From an uncultured Campylobacter sp. (GTDB lineage: Bacteria; Campylobacterota; Campylobacteria; Campylobacterales; Campylobacteraceae), in the NCBI RefSeq assembly GCF_905373215.1, contig NZ_CAJPRT010000011.1, positions 3,473-67,472 of the forward strand: a DNA stretch of 64,000 nt, written 5' to 3'. The position numbers and the translations under genes are program-made. Positions 25,540 to 35,489 of this stretch are shown one piece after another. Position 1 is the first letter of the stretch; each line of letters opens with the position of its first letter. Below the pieces are notes generated by a model that had not been told where the DNA came from, made no database searches, and saw only the letters and a program-made list of their open reading frames with translations.

Positions 25540-28231
25540 AGATATCGCGGACGAGCTTGGATACGCAAGCAAAGAGATAATCGAAAAGGCGCAGGAGATG
25601 GGCTTTAAAAAGGTAAAAACCGCGTCGAATAAAGTAAGCGAAGAGGAAGCTGCAGCTATTTACGATTATATTCAGACGGGAATTTTGCCGGGGAAAAAGT
25701 CAAAGCCTGCGAAAAAAAGCTCTGAAAAAGCGCAAGAAGACGAGAATAAGCCCGCTAAAAAACAGAGCGAAACTAAAAAAACCGCTAAAAAAGAGAGCCC
25801 TAAAAAGGCGGAAAGCTTAAAAGCTTCCGAATCCAAAGAGTCTGCGCAGAGCGCCAAAGAGCCTAGCAAAGAAAAAGCGCGTACGCAAGAGCCCGAGGCA
25901 AAAACCGAAAAATCTCAAAATCAAAAAGAAGAAATTTCCTCCGCCCCGCAGGAGAAAGAGGAGAAGCAAAACGCCGCTTCAAAGCCCGCTTCGGTGCAGA
26001 TAAATAGCGGCGATAGTATCGCTAGCGAGAGCTTGCAAAAGCGCCGTGGCTTAGTCATCGTAAAAAAGAAAAAGAAAGTTCAAGCCCCTGCGACACAAGA
26101 TAGAATCGAGCCTAGGCGCGAAAAGATAAGTGCGAGTTTGGAGGCGATCTTTTCAAATGCTGAACTAAATTTGAAAAAGAAAAAGATCGAAAAGAAAAAA
26201 GCTCCCGCGGCTAAAAAAGAGGACGCCCTTAAAATCGACATCATTCCTGATCACGAGATGGCGGATATCGTCATCGAGGACGAAGACGTCGTGGTAATGC
26301 CCGATTTCACTGTCAAACCAATTCAGACCGAAAATCGCACCAAAAGTAAAAACCAACCTAATATTTATCGCGCCTCGCAGAATCAAATTTTTAGTAGCGA
26401 AGGCGGCATAAGTCGCGGCGGTCGCAAAAAGCATAAAAAGGCCCCTCGCGAGCGTGATAGCGAAATCGTAAGCTCGGTAAATATCCCGAAAGAGATTCGC
26501 GTTTACGAGTTCGCCGATAAGATCAAAAAGCAGCCTAGCGAGATCATCGGCAAGCTATTTGCGCTTGGAATGATGACGACGAAAAACGACTTTTTGGACG
26601 AGGACGCGATAGAAATTTTAGCAAGCGAATTCGGCATTGAGGTAAATATCATCGATGAGGCGCAGGAGTTTGACTATATTAAAGCTTACGAGGACAGCGA
26701 AGGCGAAGAAAATTTAATCGCTAGAGCGCCTGTCATCACCATTATGGGACACGTCGATCACGGCAAAACGAGCCTGCTTGATTATATACGAAACTCGCGC
26801 GTCGCAAGCGGCGAAGCGGGCGGCATCACGCAGCACGTAGGCGCGTATATGGTCGAGAAAAACGGCAGGAAGATCACCTTCATAGACACTCCTGGTCACG
26901 AGGCCTTTACTTCGATGCGCGCGCGCGGAGCCGAGGTTACTGATATCGTAATCATCGTAGTGGCCGCAGACGACGGCGTTAAGCCTCAGACTAAGGAGGC
27001 TATAGCGCACGCCAAGGCTGCAAACGTGCCGATCATCATCGCGATAAACAAGATGGACAAGCCTAACGCCAATCCCGATCTCGTAAAAACTGGGCTTGCA
27101 GAGCTTGATATCATGCCTACCGAGTGGGGCGGCAGCTACGAGTTCGTGCCGATCTCCGCAAAAACAGGCGACGGGATCGAAAATTTATTAGAGATCGTGC
27201 TTTTGCAAGCCGATCTTTTGGAGCTCAAAGCCGATCCTAGCAAGCAGGCTAAGGCAACCATCATAGAAAGTTCCCTTCAAAAAGGGCGCGGCGCCGTTGC
27301 CACCGTCATCGTGCAAAACGGCACCCTACGCGTCGGCGATACCGTCGTAGCGGGTATCGCATACGGCAAGGTGCGCGCGCTTAGCGACGATAAGGGTAGA
27401 GCGCTAAAGCAAATTTTACCGGGCGAATGCGGCGTCATCATAGGCCTTAGCGAGGTTCCGGGCGCGGGCGAGACACTGATCGGCGTTTCAAGCGATAAGG
27501 AAGCGCGCGAGTACGCGAGTAAAATTTACGAGCATCAGCGCCAAAAAGAGCTTAGCAAATCGACCAAGGTCACCATCGACGAGCTAAGCGCCAAGATCGC
27601 CGAAGGCTCGCTAAAAAGTCTGCCCGTGATTGTCAAAGCCGACGTCGCGGGCTCGCTGGAGGCTATCAAAGCAAGCCTTGAGAAGCTTCGCAACGACGAG
27701 GTCAAGGTCGATATCATCCACAGCGGCATCGGCGGTATCACGCAAAACGACATCGCCTTAGCAAGCGCTAGCGAAAACTGCGTGATCTTGGGCTTCAACG
27801 TCCGTCCTACGGGCGAGATCAAAGAGCTTGCCAAGGAGCGCGGCGCGCAGATTAAGACCTACAACGTCATCTACAATCTCATCGACGACATCAAGGCGCT
27901 TTTGGGCGGCCTTATGAGCCCGATCATCAGCGAGGAGGCCTTGGGCCAAGCCGAGATCAGGCAGGTCATCAATGTGCCCAAGATCGGGCAGATCGCAGGC
28001 TGCATGGTTACCGACGGGCTCATCGCTCGCGGCGCGAAGATCCGCGTCATCAGAGAGGGCGTCATCGTTTTCGAGGGCAACGTCAGCTCGCTCAAGCGCT
28101 TCAAAGACGACGCCAAGGAAGTCGCCAAGGGCTTCGAGTGCGGCGTAGGCATCGAGGGCTACGACGATATGCGCGTGGGCGATTTTATCGAAAGCTACAA
28201 GCAAAAAGAGGAGCAGGCTACGATCGACTAG
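25523..28231 (+). CDS. infB: translation initiation factor IF-2
   Basis: 902 residues. There is an N-terminal IF2_N helix domain and a long Lys/Glu/Ala linker (about 55-290). A second IF2_N domain lies near 325-375. The G domain has GHVDHGKTS, GGITQHVGAY, DTPGHEAF and NKMDKP. Domains III and IV (initiator tRNA binding) follow. It places fMet-tRNA on the ribosome. It overlaps ylxR. The linker's low-complexity repeats are normal for the family. Confidence 0.97.
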   Translation: MGVLIKDIADELGYASKEIIEKAQEMGFKKVKTASNKVSEEEAAAIYDYIQTGILPGKKSKPAKKSSEKAQEDENKPAKKQSETKKTAKKESPKKAESLKASESKESAQSAKEPSKEKARTQEPEAKTEKSQNQKEEISSAPQEKEEKQNAASKPASVQINSGDSIASESLQKRRGLVIVKKKKKVQAPATQDRIEPRREKISASLEAIFSNAELNLKKKKIEKKKAPAAKKEDALKIDIIPDHEMADIVIEDEDVVVMPDFTVKPIQTENRTKSKNQPNIYRASQNQIFSSEGGISRGGRKKHKKAPRERDSEIVSSVNIPKEIRVYEFADKIKKQPSEIIGKLFALGMMTTKNDFLDEDAIEILASEFGIEVNIIDEAQEFDYIKAYEDSEGEENLIARAPVITIMGHVDHGKTSLLDYIRNSRVASGEAGGITQHVGAYMVEKNGRKITFIDTPGHEAFTSMRARGAEVTDIVIIVVAADDGVKPQTKEAIAHAKAANVPIIIAINKMDKPNANPDLVKTGLAELDIMPTEWGGSYEFVPISAKTGDGIENLLEIVLLQADLLELKADPSKQAKATIIESSLQKGRGAVATVIVQNGTLRVGDTVVAGIAYGKVRALSDDKGRALKQILPGECGVIIGLSEVPGAGETLIGVSSDKEAREYASKIYEHQRQKELSKSTKVTIDELSAKIAEGSLKSLPVIVKADVAGSLEAIKASLEKLRNDEVKVDIIHSGIGGITQNDIALASASENCVILGFNVRPTGEIKELAKERGAQIKTYNVIYNLIDDIKALLGGLMSPIISEEALGQAEIRQVINVPKIGQIAGCMVTDGLIARGAKIRVIREGVIVFEGNVSSLKRFKDDAKEVAKGFECGVGIEGYDDMRVGDFIESYKQKEEQATID

Positions 28232-29139
28232 CGCTCGCGAAATCCGCATGAGCATTCGCTTCGTTTGCACGGCTTGCGGCTAAATTTTAAGCCTCAATTG
28301 CGCTTTGAAATTTTATGCTCGTAGAATTTAAGCGTGAAATTTCGCCTTTTAAATTTAGCGGTGGAGCGCGTGAGCAAGGCTTTAAATTTTGTCGTTTTCT
28401 GCGTGAGGCTTTGTCGCGTAGCGTCAGTTTTGAAATTTTAATGTTTAGACTTTTTGCGGCGCGGCTTTGCGATCAAATTTTAAATTTACGCCGCTTACAG
28501 GTTGCGAATTTTTCGCGCGACTTAAATTTTAAATTTAATCGCAAAGTTGAAATTTTAAAGCGGCAAAATTTAGATTTCGCGCGGCATTGAAGCGCTTTTA
28601 AAATTTAAGATAAATTCTAAAGCGACGCAGTGTGGGAAAAACAGCAGCGCGAAGAATAGCGCGGCGCAGGCGGCACAAAATGACGCCGCAACGGCGCACG
28701 GAACTGTGCGGCGCCAAGACGGGCAGCGTGGCAGCGAATATAAGGAGCCATAACTAGCAGAGCACGGCGCAGAATAGCATCGTGTCTTGGCGCGGAAATA
28801 TTTCTGCGGTAGCGGTGCAATTACGCGACGAGCTTTTGTATGCGAGCCATGAAATTCTCGCGTGATCTGCGTTTAAAATTTAAGCGCGGAGCACCGGGCT
28901 AAATTTAAAAGCAAAATTTTAAAAAGCGCGGCGCCGCTTGCAATATCTGCGTGCAGCAAACCGCTCAGAATTTAAACGGACGTTCCGGCGCATCGCAAGC
29001 CGCGTCAAATTTAAACAGACCGCGTCGCCGCGAGACGGACGCTCCGCTGCGACAAAGCAATAAAATTCCGTCATCGCAAGACGCAAAATAAAATTTCATC
29101 GCCGCGCAATCTGCGGCGATTTAAGATAGCGAGGTAAAG
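28232..29139. other. 908-base gap between infB and rbfA
   Basis: No supported gene. infB and rbfA are next to each other in other Campylobacter, so this gap looks inserted or expanded. It mixes TTTAAATTTT words with GC-rich runs (for example AGCGCGGCGCAGGCGGCAC near 28657). The open frames in it lack ribosome sites and family resemblance. Confidence 0.55.
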
Positions 29140-29505
29140 ATGAATCCGACCGAACTCAGAAGACTGCGCACGCAAAGCGTACTAAAGCAGCTCATCCCCG
29201 AAGCGCTCGCGAGCCTTGAGGACGAGCTTTTGCGCGGGCTGTGCGTCACCGACGTGGAGTGCAAGCGCGGGCGCTACGACGCGTTCGTCTATCTGGACAA
29301 AAACGCCTTCGACGAGCGTGAGCAGGAATTTGTGCTCGAAAAGCTCGGCCGCGTGGCGAGATATTTGCAAAACTTCTGCGCCGAGGCGGAGGGCTGGTAC
29401 CGCTGCCCCGCGTTTCACTTCAAATTTGACGACCGCTTGGAGTATCAAAACAAAATGGACGATCTTTTTGACAAAATAGAGGAGGAGCTGCGCAAAAATG
29501 GTTGA
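29140..29505 (+). CDS. rbfA: 30S ribosome-binding factor A
   Basis: 121 residues with the KH-type layout: MNPTELRRLRTQSVLKQLIP, then the GRYDAFVYLD strand, and an acidic C-terminus. It aids late maturation of the 30S subunit, binding near the 16S 5' end. GAGGT precedes the ATG. It ends inside the first codons of rimP. Codon use is GC-rich here. Confidence 0.88.
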   Translation: MNPTELRRLRTQSVLKQLIPEALASLEDELLRGLCVTDVECKRGRYDAFVYLDKNAFDEREQEFVLEKLGRVARYLQNFCAEAEGWYRCPAFHFKFDDRLEYQNKMDDLFDKIEEELRKNG

Positions 29506-29917
29506 TTTAGAGGCTTTGGCGCGCGAGTGCGGCGTGCAGCTTTACGACGTGGAGACGGTGAGCGAAAACGGCAGAACGATCTATCGCATCAGTATCACGA
29601 AAGCGGGCGGCGTGGGGCTGGATGACTGCGAGCGGCTATCGCGGCTGCTTTCGCCGATTTTTGACGTGGAGCCGCCGCTTGAGGGCGAGTGGACGCTGGA
29701 GGTCGGCTCGCCCGGGCTTGAGCGCAAGCTAAGCAAGCCGCAGCATTTCGCAAACTCCGTGGGCGAGCTGGTGCGCCTAAGCTGCACGGACGGGCAGAAG
29801 CTAAGCGGCGAGGTGCTAGGCTGCGAAGGCGGCGTGCTTAGGCTGCGCACGGACGACGGCGAGGTAAGCGTGCGACTTGACGAGATCAAAAAGGCGCGAA
29901 CCTACGTGCAGTGGTAG
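29498..29917 (+). CDS. rimP: ribosome maturation factor RimP
   Basis: 139 residues: N-terminal alpha/beta domain (YDVETVSENGRTIYRISITK), DDCERLSRLLSPIFD, the conserved LEVGSPGLERKL, and a C-terminal SH3-like domain ending VRLDEIKKARTYVQW. It is needed for 30S assembly with uS12. The eight-base overlap with rbfA and the strong GAGGAGG upstream indicate coupling. Confidence 0.93.
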   Translation: MVDLEALARECGVQLYDVETVSENGRTIYRISITKAGGVGLDDCERLSRLLSPIFDVEPPLEGEWTLEVGSPGLERKLSKPQHFANSVGELVRLSCTDGQKLSGEVLGCEGGVLRLRTDDGEVSVRLDEIKKARTYVQW

Positions 29918-30859
29918 TGGCGGAGTTTTTAAAATTTTGCATGTAGGGCTTTGGGGTGTGGTGTTTGAGAAGCATAGACTTAAATTTCAAGCTAAAGCGG
30001 CGAGGCTAATTTGGATTTGCATTGCTTTTTGCGCGCTTTTAAATATTGCGTCTATCGCGAGCGATGCACGGCTCGCGGCATCTTGCCTCGCTTTTTAATT
30101 TGGCGCGCGATATTCGGTGCGTCTTTCAAAAACACATACCGCGCGCAAGCCTTTTGCGGCTTAGGTTTGCGATTGTCGGCATCGGTACGAATGTGTCGCT
30201 ACGGACAGAGTGAAATTCGATAAGTATTAGCCTTTCGCGCGGATGTGCCCGCAGCACCACCGCCTTGTTGCGTCGCATGGGCACACGGCGCGTTAAATTT
30301 TTAGATTTCTTTAAAATTTGCCGCTACCGGTCGCTCTTGATCTCTCGCGGCGCTCGGCGCAAAATTTTAAAATTCCGGCGCCGCTTGTTTGTTTTGAAAT
30401 TTCAGATTGCACCGACAAGAAATAAATTTCACGCCACCGAGTGGTGCTTTGAAATTTCGGATTGTACCGCTAAAAAGCAAGCTTCGCGGCGATTTCTGCT
30501 GCGTAAATTTTAATTCACATGCCGCGCGTGCCGTTTTTGAAATTTCATGTTGCGTCGCTAAATGATAAGTTTTGCGCGATATTTGCACGTTGCTTTAGAA
30601 TTTTACGTCGCACCCGAAAGCGGCTAAATTTAAAATTTACGCGCTGTTTTGACGGGGTAAAATTTCAAACCTTTTGCTGCAAAGCAGAATTTTAAATTTT
30701 ACGCTTTGTCGTAAATTTAGATTTTACCGCTCGCGACAAATACTGCCTCTGCGAGTTTTGCAGCGCCTACATTACGAATTACATCTGCAAGCACGGTTTA
30801 ATCGCAAAATCGGCTAAGCGATCACGGCGGAGCGGGATAATTTAAATTTTGGATTTTGT
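29918..30859. other. 942-base gap between rimP and ribD
   Basis: No supported gene or RNA seen. Several near-copies of a unit of the type TTTGAAATTTC.GATTGYACCG (around 30393-30410 and 30450-30470) show local repeat amplification. ORFs at 30265 and 30367 lie within this low-complexity sequence and are not credible. Confidence 0.5.
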
Positions 30860-32017
30860 ATGAACGACGAATTTTACATGGATTTGGCGCTGCGGGCTGC
30901 GTGGCGCTATCAGGCTCTGACGCTGCCCAACCCCGCCGTGGGCTGCGTGCTTCTGGATAAGAGCGGCAGGGTTCTTGGCATAGGCGCACACAAAAAGGCG
31001 GGCTTTTTGCATGCCGAGGCAAACGCCGTTTTCGCCGCGCTGTGCGATCTGGATGCAAATTTCGCGCAGGATTTCGCTTGCGAATACGCCCATAAATTCG
31101 GCGTTAAATTTCAAAATTTAGAAGCCCTAAAAAGCGCGCTTTTGCAGCCGAGCTTCACCTATGATTTTATCTTAAACCGCCACGGCGGGCTTTTGCGCGG
31201 CGCTTGCGCCTACGTCACGCTCGAGCCCTGCGCGCACCGCGGCAAGACCCCGTCTTGCGCCGAGCTTTTGGCACAGCTCGGGCTATCGCGCGTGGTAATC
31301 GGCGCGTGCGATACGAACGCGCAGGCTGCGGGCGGCGCGGAAATTTTACGCCGTGGAGGCATAGAGGTGAAATTTGACGTTTGCCATGCCGCGGCAGCGG
31401 AGCTTGCGGAGCCGTTTTATTTGGCGCGCGAGGGCGGCTTTTGCTTCATCAAAATCAACGCCACGCTAAACGGCGCAGTACATGGGCGGATCGGTAGCGA
31501 GAAGCAGCGCGCGTTCGTGCACGAGCTACGTGGCGTGTGCGATTACGTAGGCGTGGGTGGGCAGACCGTGCGCGCCGACAGACCGACGCTGGACGTGCGC
31601 GCGGCTAAATTTGATGAAATTAGCGCCTTGGTGGGCAGTGCTGATATGTTGACGCTAGACGCGTGCGCCGCGCCGCAAAATCTAAAGCTGCGCGCGCCCG
31701 ACGTTTGGATATACTCGCGCCGCGCACTTTCGGATTTTGATGCGAGCATTCCGCTTTTCGGCGTCGAAGGGCGCAAGGTGGAGGTCTCGCGCTCGCTGCC
31801 CGCGGACGCGAAAATCACGATGATAGAGGCGGGGGCGAGTTCGTTTGACGAGTTTGCGCAGTTTGCGAGCCACGCGCTTATTTTTTACAGCGCGCAGATG
31901 AGGGACGCGGGAAATTTTAGAGCAAATGCCGCGCTACGGCCGCTTTTCATCTCTAGTGCGGGTGATCCGCATCTGGAAACGAACGAATTCTACGGCTGGT
32001 TTAAAATTTTAAAGTAG
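30860..32017 (+). CDS. ribD: bifunctional riboflavin biosynthesis deaminase/reductase
   Basis: 385 residues. The N-terminal cytidine-deaminase-like domain has zinc ligands HAEAN and EPCAHRGKTPSC, plus PNPAVGCVLL. The C-terminal reductase-like domain (about 190-370) has GVGGQTVRADRPTLDVR. It performs the deaminase and reductase steps of riboflavin synthesis. The stretch near residues 75-110 between the two deaminase motifs is longer than usual. The upstream ribosome site is weak; the ATG at 30860 is the natural one. Confidence 0.9.
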   Translation: MNDEFYMDLALRAAWRYQALTLPNPAVGCVLLDKSGRVLGIGAHKKAGFLHAEANAVFAALCDLDANFAQDFACEYAHKFGVKFQNLEALKSALLQPSFTYDFILNRHGGLLRGACAYVTLEPCAHRGKTPSCAELLAQLGLSRVVIGACDTNAQAAGGAEILRRGGIEVKFDVCHAAAAELAEPFYLAREGGFCFIKINATLNGAVHGRIGSEKQRAFVHELRGVCDYVGVGGQTVRADRPTLDVRAAKFDEISALVGSADMLTLDACAAPQNLKLRAPDVWIYSRRALSDFDASIPLFGVEGRKVEVSRSLPADAKITMIEAGASSFDEFAQFASHALIFYSAQMRDAGNFRANAALRPLFISSAGDPHLETNEFYGWFKILK

Positions 32018-32102
32018 AGCAAGATAGTACTGTAGCTGCAGAAATAGTATTTTAATCAAAATCTTGTGTTTGCCTGGTAAAAAGCAGTAGCGACTTTAAT
32101 AC

Positions 32103-32663
32103 CTAAAAACTCTTTGCTATTATCGGTATAATTACTAAGAGCGCGATTATAAGCAGTACTATCAATAGTGCTTTGTCAATTTTGTAGTGTCTTTTGCTAC
32201 TGCAATTTTGCAAAAATTTCCCCAGCTCATATTCGCTGCTCTTGAATAGCCAAGCTGTCCAAATTATCCCTAAAAATAGACACATTGCTGAAAATGCCGC
32301 ATTTGACTTTTGCCATACGATCGTACCGAAAATCATAAATAAAGATAGTATGTTTACGATGAATATACCTATCGTCGCAAATGCGATGAAAAATATGAAA
32401 TTTAGCTTGCGATCGATACCTTTGACGTAAAAATCGCTCAAACTACTGCTGATGTAAAAGGCGAATAGCTCAAGAATCGCCGTCGTAAAAGGCAGGCGAA
32501 TATCGCCCGGAAATAAAAAATAGCCCTTCAAAAAACCTATTACATCGAGGCCCGAGAGCATTGTAAGGTGCCACGAAGCAACGTAAAATGAAATCAAAAA
32601 AACTGCCAAAAAGACATTGCCTAAAAGAAACTTGTAAATTAGGTATTTTATGTTTTTGCGCAC
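32103..32663 (-). CDS. membrane protein, paralogue A of a local duplication
   Basis: 186 residues if translation starts at the GTG at 32663, which is preceded by AGGGAG with five bases' spacing; the open frame continues upstream to a TTG at 32756 with no ribosome site. About four to five membrane helices. The first two thirds (RKNIKYLIYKFLLGNVFLA, FPGDIRLPFTTAILELFAFY, DRKLNFIFFIAFATIGI) are nearly identical to the gene at 33354-33932; the C-terminal thirds have diverged except YELGKFLQ. Function unknown. Confidence 0.6.
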   Translation of the reverse strand: MRKNIKYLIYKFLLGNVFLAVFLISFYVASWHLTMLSGLDVIGFLKGYFLFPGDIRLPFTTAILELFAFYISSSLSDFYVKGIDRKLNFIFFIAFATIGIFIVNILSLFMIFGTIVWQKSNAAFSAMCLFLGIIWTAWLFKSSEYELGKFLQNCSSKRHYKIDKALLIVLLIIALLVIIPIIAKSF

Positions 32664-32914
32664 CTTGGCTCCCTGAAATTTCGCGAGATTATACGGCAAA
32701 TTTGCTTTTAACAGGCTCAAATCGGCAGGAAAATTTGATGAGTGAAATTTAGCCAAAATTTTGATGCGTAGTTTAAATTTGCGGCTCTATTTACAGCTCA
32801 ATTCGCGGTGCGAAATTTTAAATTTTAGCGGCGCGATGCACTTGGCTAAATTTAAAAATGTAGCGCGCGTTGTGTCGTTTCCACGCTATTAAAATAGAAG
32901 GCGTTTGGCTAAAT

Positions 32915-33196
32915 TTAAAACCACTCCGTGTGTTCGATAAATTTCGTCGCATTTGCCAGCGCAGGTATGTTATAAGTCCAAAGCTTGGGCTTTTCAAAAG
33001 GGGTGTAGATATTATTCAAATACAAAGCTAAATTTACGACAAGCAGTAGAAAAAATATATAATTCTTTTTCATAAAAGGAAAAGTGGCGCAAACCAAGAC
33101 TACTATCAAATTTAATGCGATAAGAAAACTAATGTAATTAATATCTATAAAGGCGCAAAGTAAGCCTAAAATCGCGATTAATATATCTCTTTTCAT
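32915..33196 (-). CDS. small membrane protein
   Basis: 93 residues with hydrophobic segments near 4-40 and 47-62. The C-terminus is LANATKFIEHTEWF. The ATG at 33196 has AAAAAGGA upstream. Part of a duplicated unit: a second, truncated copy of its 3' end is found at 34177-34227. It lies between the two paralogous membrane genes on the same strand. No family recognised. Confidence 0.6.
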   Translation of the reverse strand: MKRDILIAILGLLCAFIDINYISFLIALNLIVVLVCATFPFMKKNYIFFLLLVVNLALYLNNIYTPFEKPKLWTYNIPALANATKFIEHTEWF

Positions 33197-33353
33197 AACC
33201 GATTGCCGTCCTTTTTAATTCTTGCAATTATAGTGCATAGGTTTAAATTTTGATAAAAAGTATTCCGTGCTTAAAATTCCGTCGCGCTGCGCGAACGATA
33301 TACGCCTATTAAATTTAGCGCAGACGGACGAAATTTAAACGGCGCGCTTAGCT

Positions 33354-33932
33354 TTATTTGGATTCAAAAACGATAAAGTTTAGCCATATTATTACGCCTA
33401 TAAGCAATAAAATAGACGATAGTGCTTCGTTGGCATTCCAGCGCCTTTTTAGACTAACGATTTGTAAAAATTTGCCGAGCTCGTAATTACTTTTGCGAAA
33501 TGAAAATGCCGTAGAATAGGTGCCTATGAATAATATCGCGGCAGATAATATCGCTACTAGTTTTTTATCCAGATCCAGACCGAATAGCATAAAACCGAAT
33601 ACTATGATATAAGTAACGGCGGTAAGCGCCAAAATTCCTATCGTCGCAAAGGCGATGAAAAATATAAAATTTAGCTTGCGATCAACCTCTTTGACGTAAA
33701 AATCGCTCAAACTGCTGCTGACGTAAAAGGCGAATAGCTCAAGAATCGCCGTCGTAAAAGGCAGGCGAATATCGCCCGGAAATAAAAAATATCCCTTCAA
33801 AAGGCTCATAACATCAATATTTGAAATATTTTCAATATGCCACGAAACAACGTAAAATGAAATCACAAAAATGGCTAAAAATACGTTACCCAAAAGAAAC
33901 TTGTAAATTAGGTATTTTATGTTTTTGCGCAC
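33354..33932 (-). CDS. membrane protein, paralogue B of a local duplication
   Basis: 192 residues from the GTG at 33932 behind AGGGGG, the same start choice as paralogue A; a TTG at 34001 would extend it. Helices near 10-32, 45-75, 85-115 and 120-145. N-terminal two thirds nearly identical to paralogue A, C-terminal part distinct (SLKRRWNANEALSS). The pattern of identity suggests recent duplication followed by divergence or partial gene conversion. Function unknown. Confidence 0.6.
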   Translation of the reverse strand: MRKNIKYLIYKFLLGNVFLAIFVISFYVVSWHIENISNIDVMSLLKGYFLFPGDIRLPFTTAILELFAFYVSSSLSDFYVKEVDRKLNFIFFIAFATIGILALTAVTYIIVFGFMLFGLDLDKKLVAILSAAILFIGTYSTAFSFRKSNYELGKFLQIVSLKRRWNANEALSSILLLIGVIIWLNFIVFESK

Positions 33933-34176
33933 CTTGGCCCCCTGAAATTTCGCGAGATTATACGTCAAATTTGCTTTTAACCGGCTCAAATCGGCAGGCA
34001 AATAATGAGTAAAATTTAGCCAAAATTTTAATGCGTAGTTTAAATTTATGGCTCTATTTACAGCTCAATTCGCACGTGGAATTTTAAAATTTAGAAGCGT
34101 GGTATGCTGGCTAAATTAAAAATGTAGCGCGCTGTGTCATTTCAGTGCTATTAAAATGAAAGGTGTTTGGCTAAAT

Positions 34177-34227
34177 TTAAAACCACTCCGTGCGTCCGAT
34201 AAATTTCGCTGCATTTGCCAGCCTGCC
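34177..34227 (-). pseudogene. remnant 3' end of a second copy of the 93-residue gene
   Basis: Read on the minus strand this gives LANAAKFIGRTEWF and a stop, matching the end of the 32915-33196 product (LANATKFIEHTEWF). Homology with the intact copy continues downstream of the stop through the AT-rich spacer into paralogue B. Upstream of about 34227 the sequence changes to unrelated AT-rich DNA, so the rest of the gene copy is missing. Confidence 0.65.
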
Positions 34228-34532
34228 TTTTCTGTCAAATTTAAAATTCCATAAACGCGTATAGGCGCCGTTTTGAATGATGCGGCGATCTGCTACGTAA
34301 AATTCTACTATTTTGCACGTACAGCGCCTGATTTTGAAATGGCGTCCGCAGGGCGAAATTTTAAAATTCCGCTATGCGAATGGATTTAAAATTTCATAAC
34401 AGACACAGAATTTTAAAATTTAAAATCTCAAAATTCTAAAATTCCGAAATTTCGCGGTGCGGGCAAATTTAAAATTTAAAACTCAAGCCAAATTTTAAAT
34501 TTTAAACCGAGCGGAATTCCAAATCCAAAAAT
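34228..34532. other. AT-rich intergenic stretch
   Basis: No gene seen. The last 150 bases are almost wholly composed of AAATTTTAAAATTT-type words, the densest such run in the window. Confidence 0.5.
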
Positions 34533-35489
34533 TTAATGACTATGCCCCAAATGCCCGCCATCGCCGCTTGATCTTACTTCGCAGATGAGCTCGCCGTCGC
34601 ATTCGTTCTCGCTGCTTTCAAGCTGTAGCGTCGTGTGCGTGATGCCCAGATGTTCCATTTCGTGCGATATTTCGCGCAAGATCCGCTCCGCCTCGTGCAC
34701 GCTTAGCTCGCCGCTGACCACGATGTGAGCCGTGAGCGCGTTTGCGCCGCTCGTGATACTCCAGACATGCAGGTCGTGCACCGAAAGCACGCCGTCCACG
34801 CCCCTGATCTGCGCGACGAGCCCGTCTAGGCACACGCCCTTTGGCGAGCCCTCCATCAGGATGTTTAGGCTGTCTTTTAGCACGCCCCAGCCGCTTTTTA
34901 CGATTAGCGCGGCCACGAGCACGCTAGCCGCCGCGTCCGCCCAGCCCCAGCCAAAGCACATCATCAGCAGTGCCGCCGTGATCGCGCCCACCGAGCCCAG
35001 GGCATCGCCCAGTACGTGTAGGTAGGCGCCGCGCATATTGATGTTTTCTCTCACGTCGCCGCCGTGCAGCATGTAAAGCGCCACAACGATGTTTACGGCA
35101 AGACCCAGCGTGCCGATGGCGAGCATGCCCGCGGTGGCTACTTCGGGCGGGTTTTGAAAGCGCCGCGTCGCTTCAATGACGATCAAAACGGCGATCACGA
35201 CGAGGACGAGAGCGTTTATCGTCGCGGCTAAAATTTCGATCCGCCTGTAGCCGAAGGTCTTTTGCAGGTTGCCTTTGCGTTCGCCGAATTTAAACGCAAA
35301 CAGCGAAAGCCCGAGCGCTGCGGCGTCTGATAGCATGTGCCCGGCGTCCGAGAGCAGGGCGAGCGAGTTCGTCGCCAAGCCGCCCGCGACCTCAACCAGC
35401 ATAAAAGCGGATATCATAAGGAAGGAATTTCTCAAAACGGTTTTATTTGACGCGTGTGAATGCGCGCAATGGGCGTGGTTTTCGTGCAT
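34533..35489 (-). CDS. cation diffusion facilitator (CzcD-like)
   Basis: 318 residues from the ATG at 35489. His-rich ends (MHENHAHCAHSHAS and GGHLGHSH) flank six membrane helices. The metal site has SDAGHMLSDAA in helix 2 and HVLGDALGS in helix 5, the paired HxxxD pattern of zinc-type CDF exporters. A C-terminal cytoplasmic ferredoxin-like domain includes SVHDLHVWSITSG. It should export Zn2+ or similar divalent cations in exchange for protons. Confidence 0.9.
   Translation of the reverse strand: MHENHAHCAHSHASNKTVLRNSFLMISAFMLVEVAGGLATNSLALLSDAGHMLSDAAALGLSLFAFKFGERKGNLQKTFGYRRIEILAATINALVLVVIAVLIVIEATRRFQNPPEVATAGMLAIGTLGLAVNIVVALYMLHGGDVRENINMRGAYLHVLGDALGSVGAITAALLMMCFGWGWADAAASVLVAALIVKSGWGVLKDSLNILMEGSPKGVCLDGLVAQIRGVDGVLSVHDLHVWSITSGANALTAHIVVSGELSVHEAERILREISHEMEHLGITHTTLQLESSENECDGELICEVRSSGDGGHLGHSH

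Noticed and set aside
28315..28590. 91-codon open frame after infB
   Set aside because: Built from AAATTT-type intergenic words, no ribosome site, Phe/Arg-rich composition typical of noncoding DNA here.
30265..30588. Open frames on both strands ahead of ribD
   Set aside because: They lie in locally repeated AT/GC words with no start signal or family resemblance.
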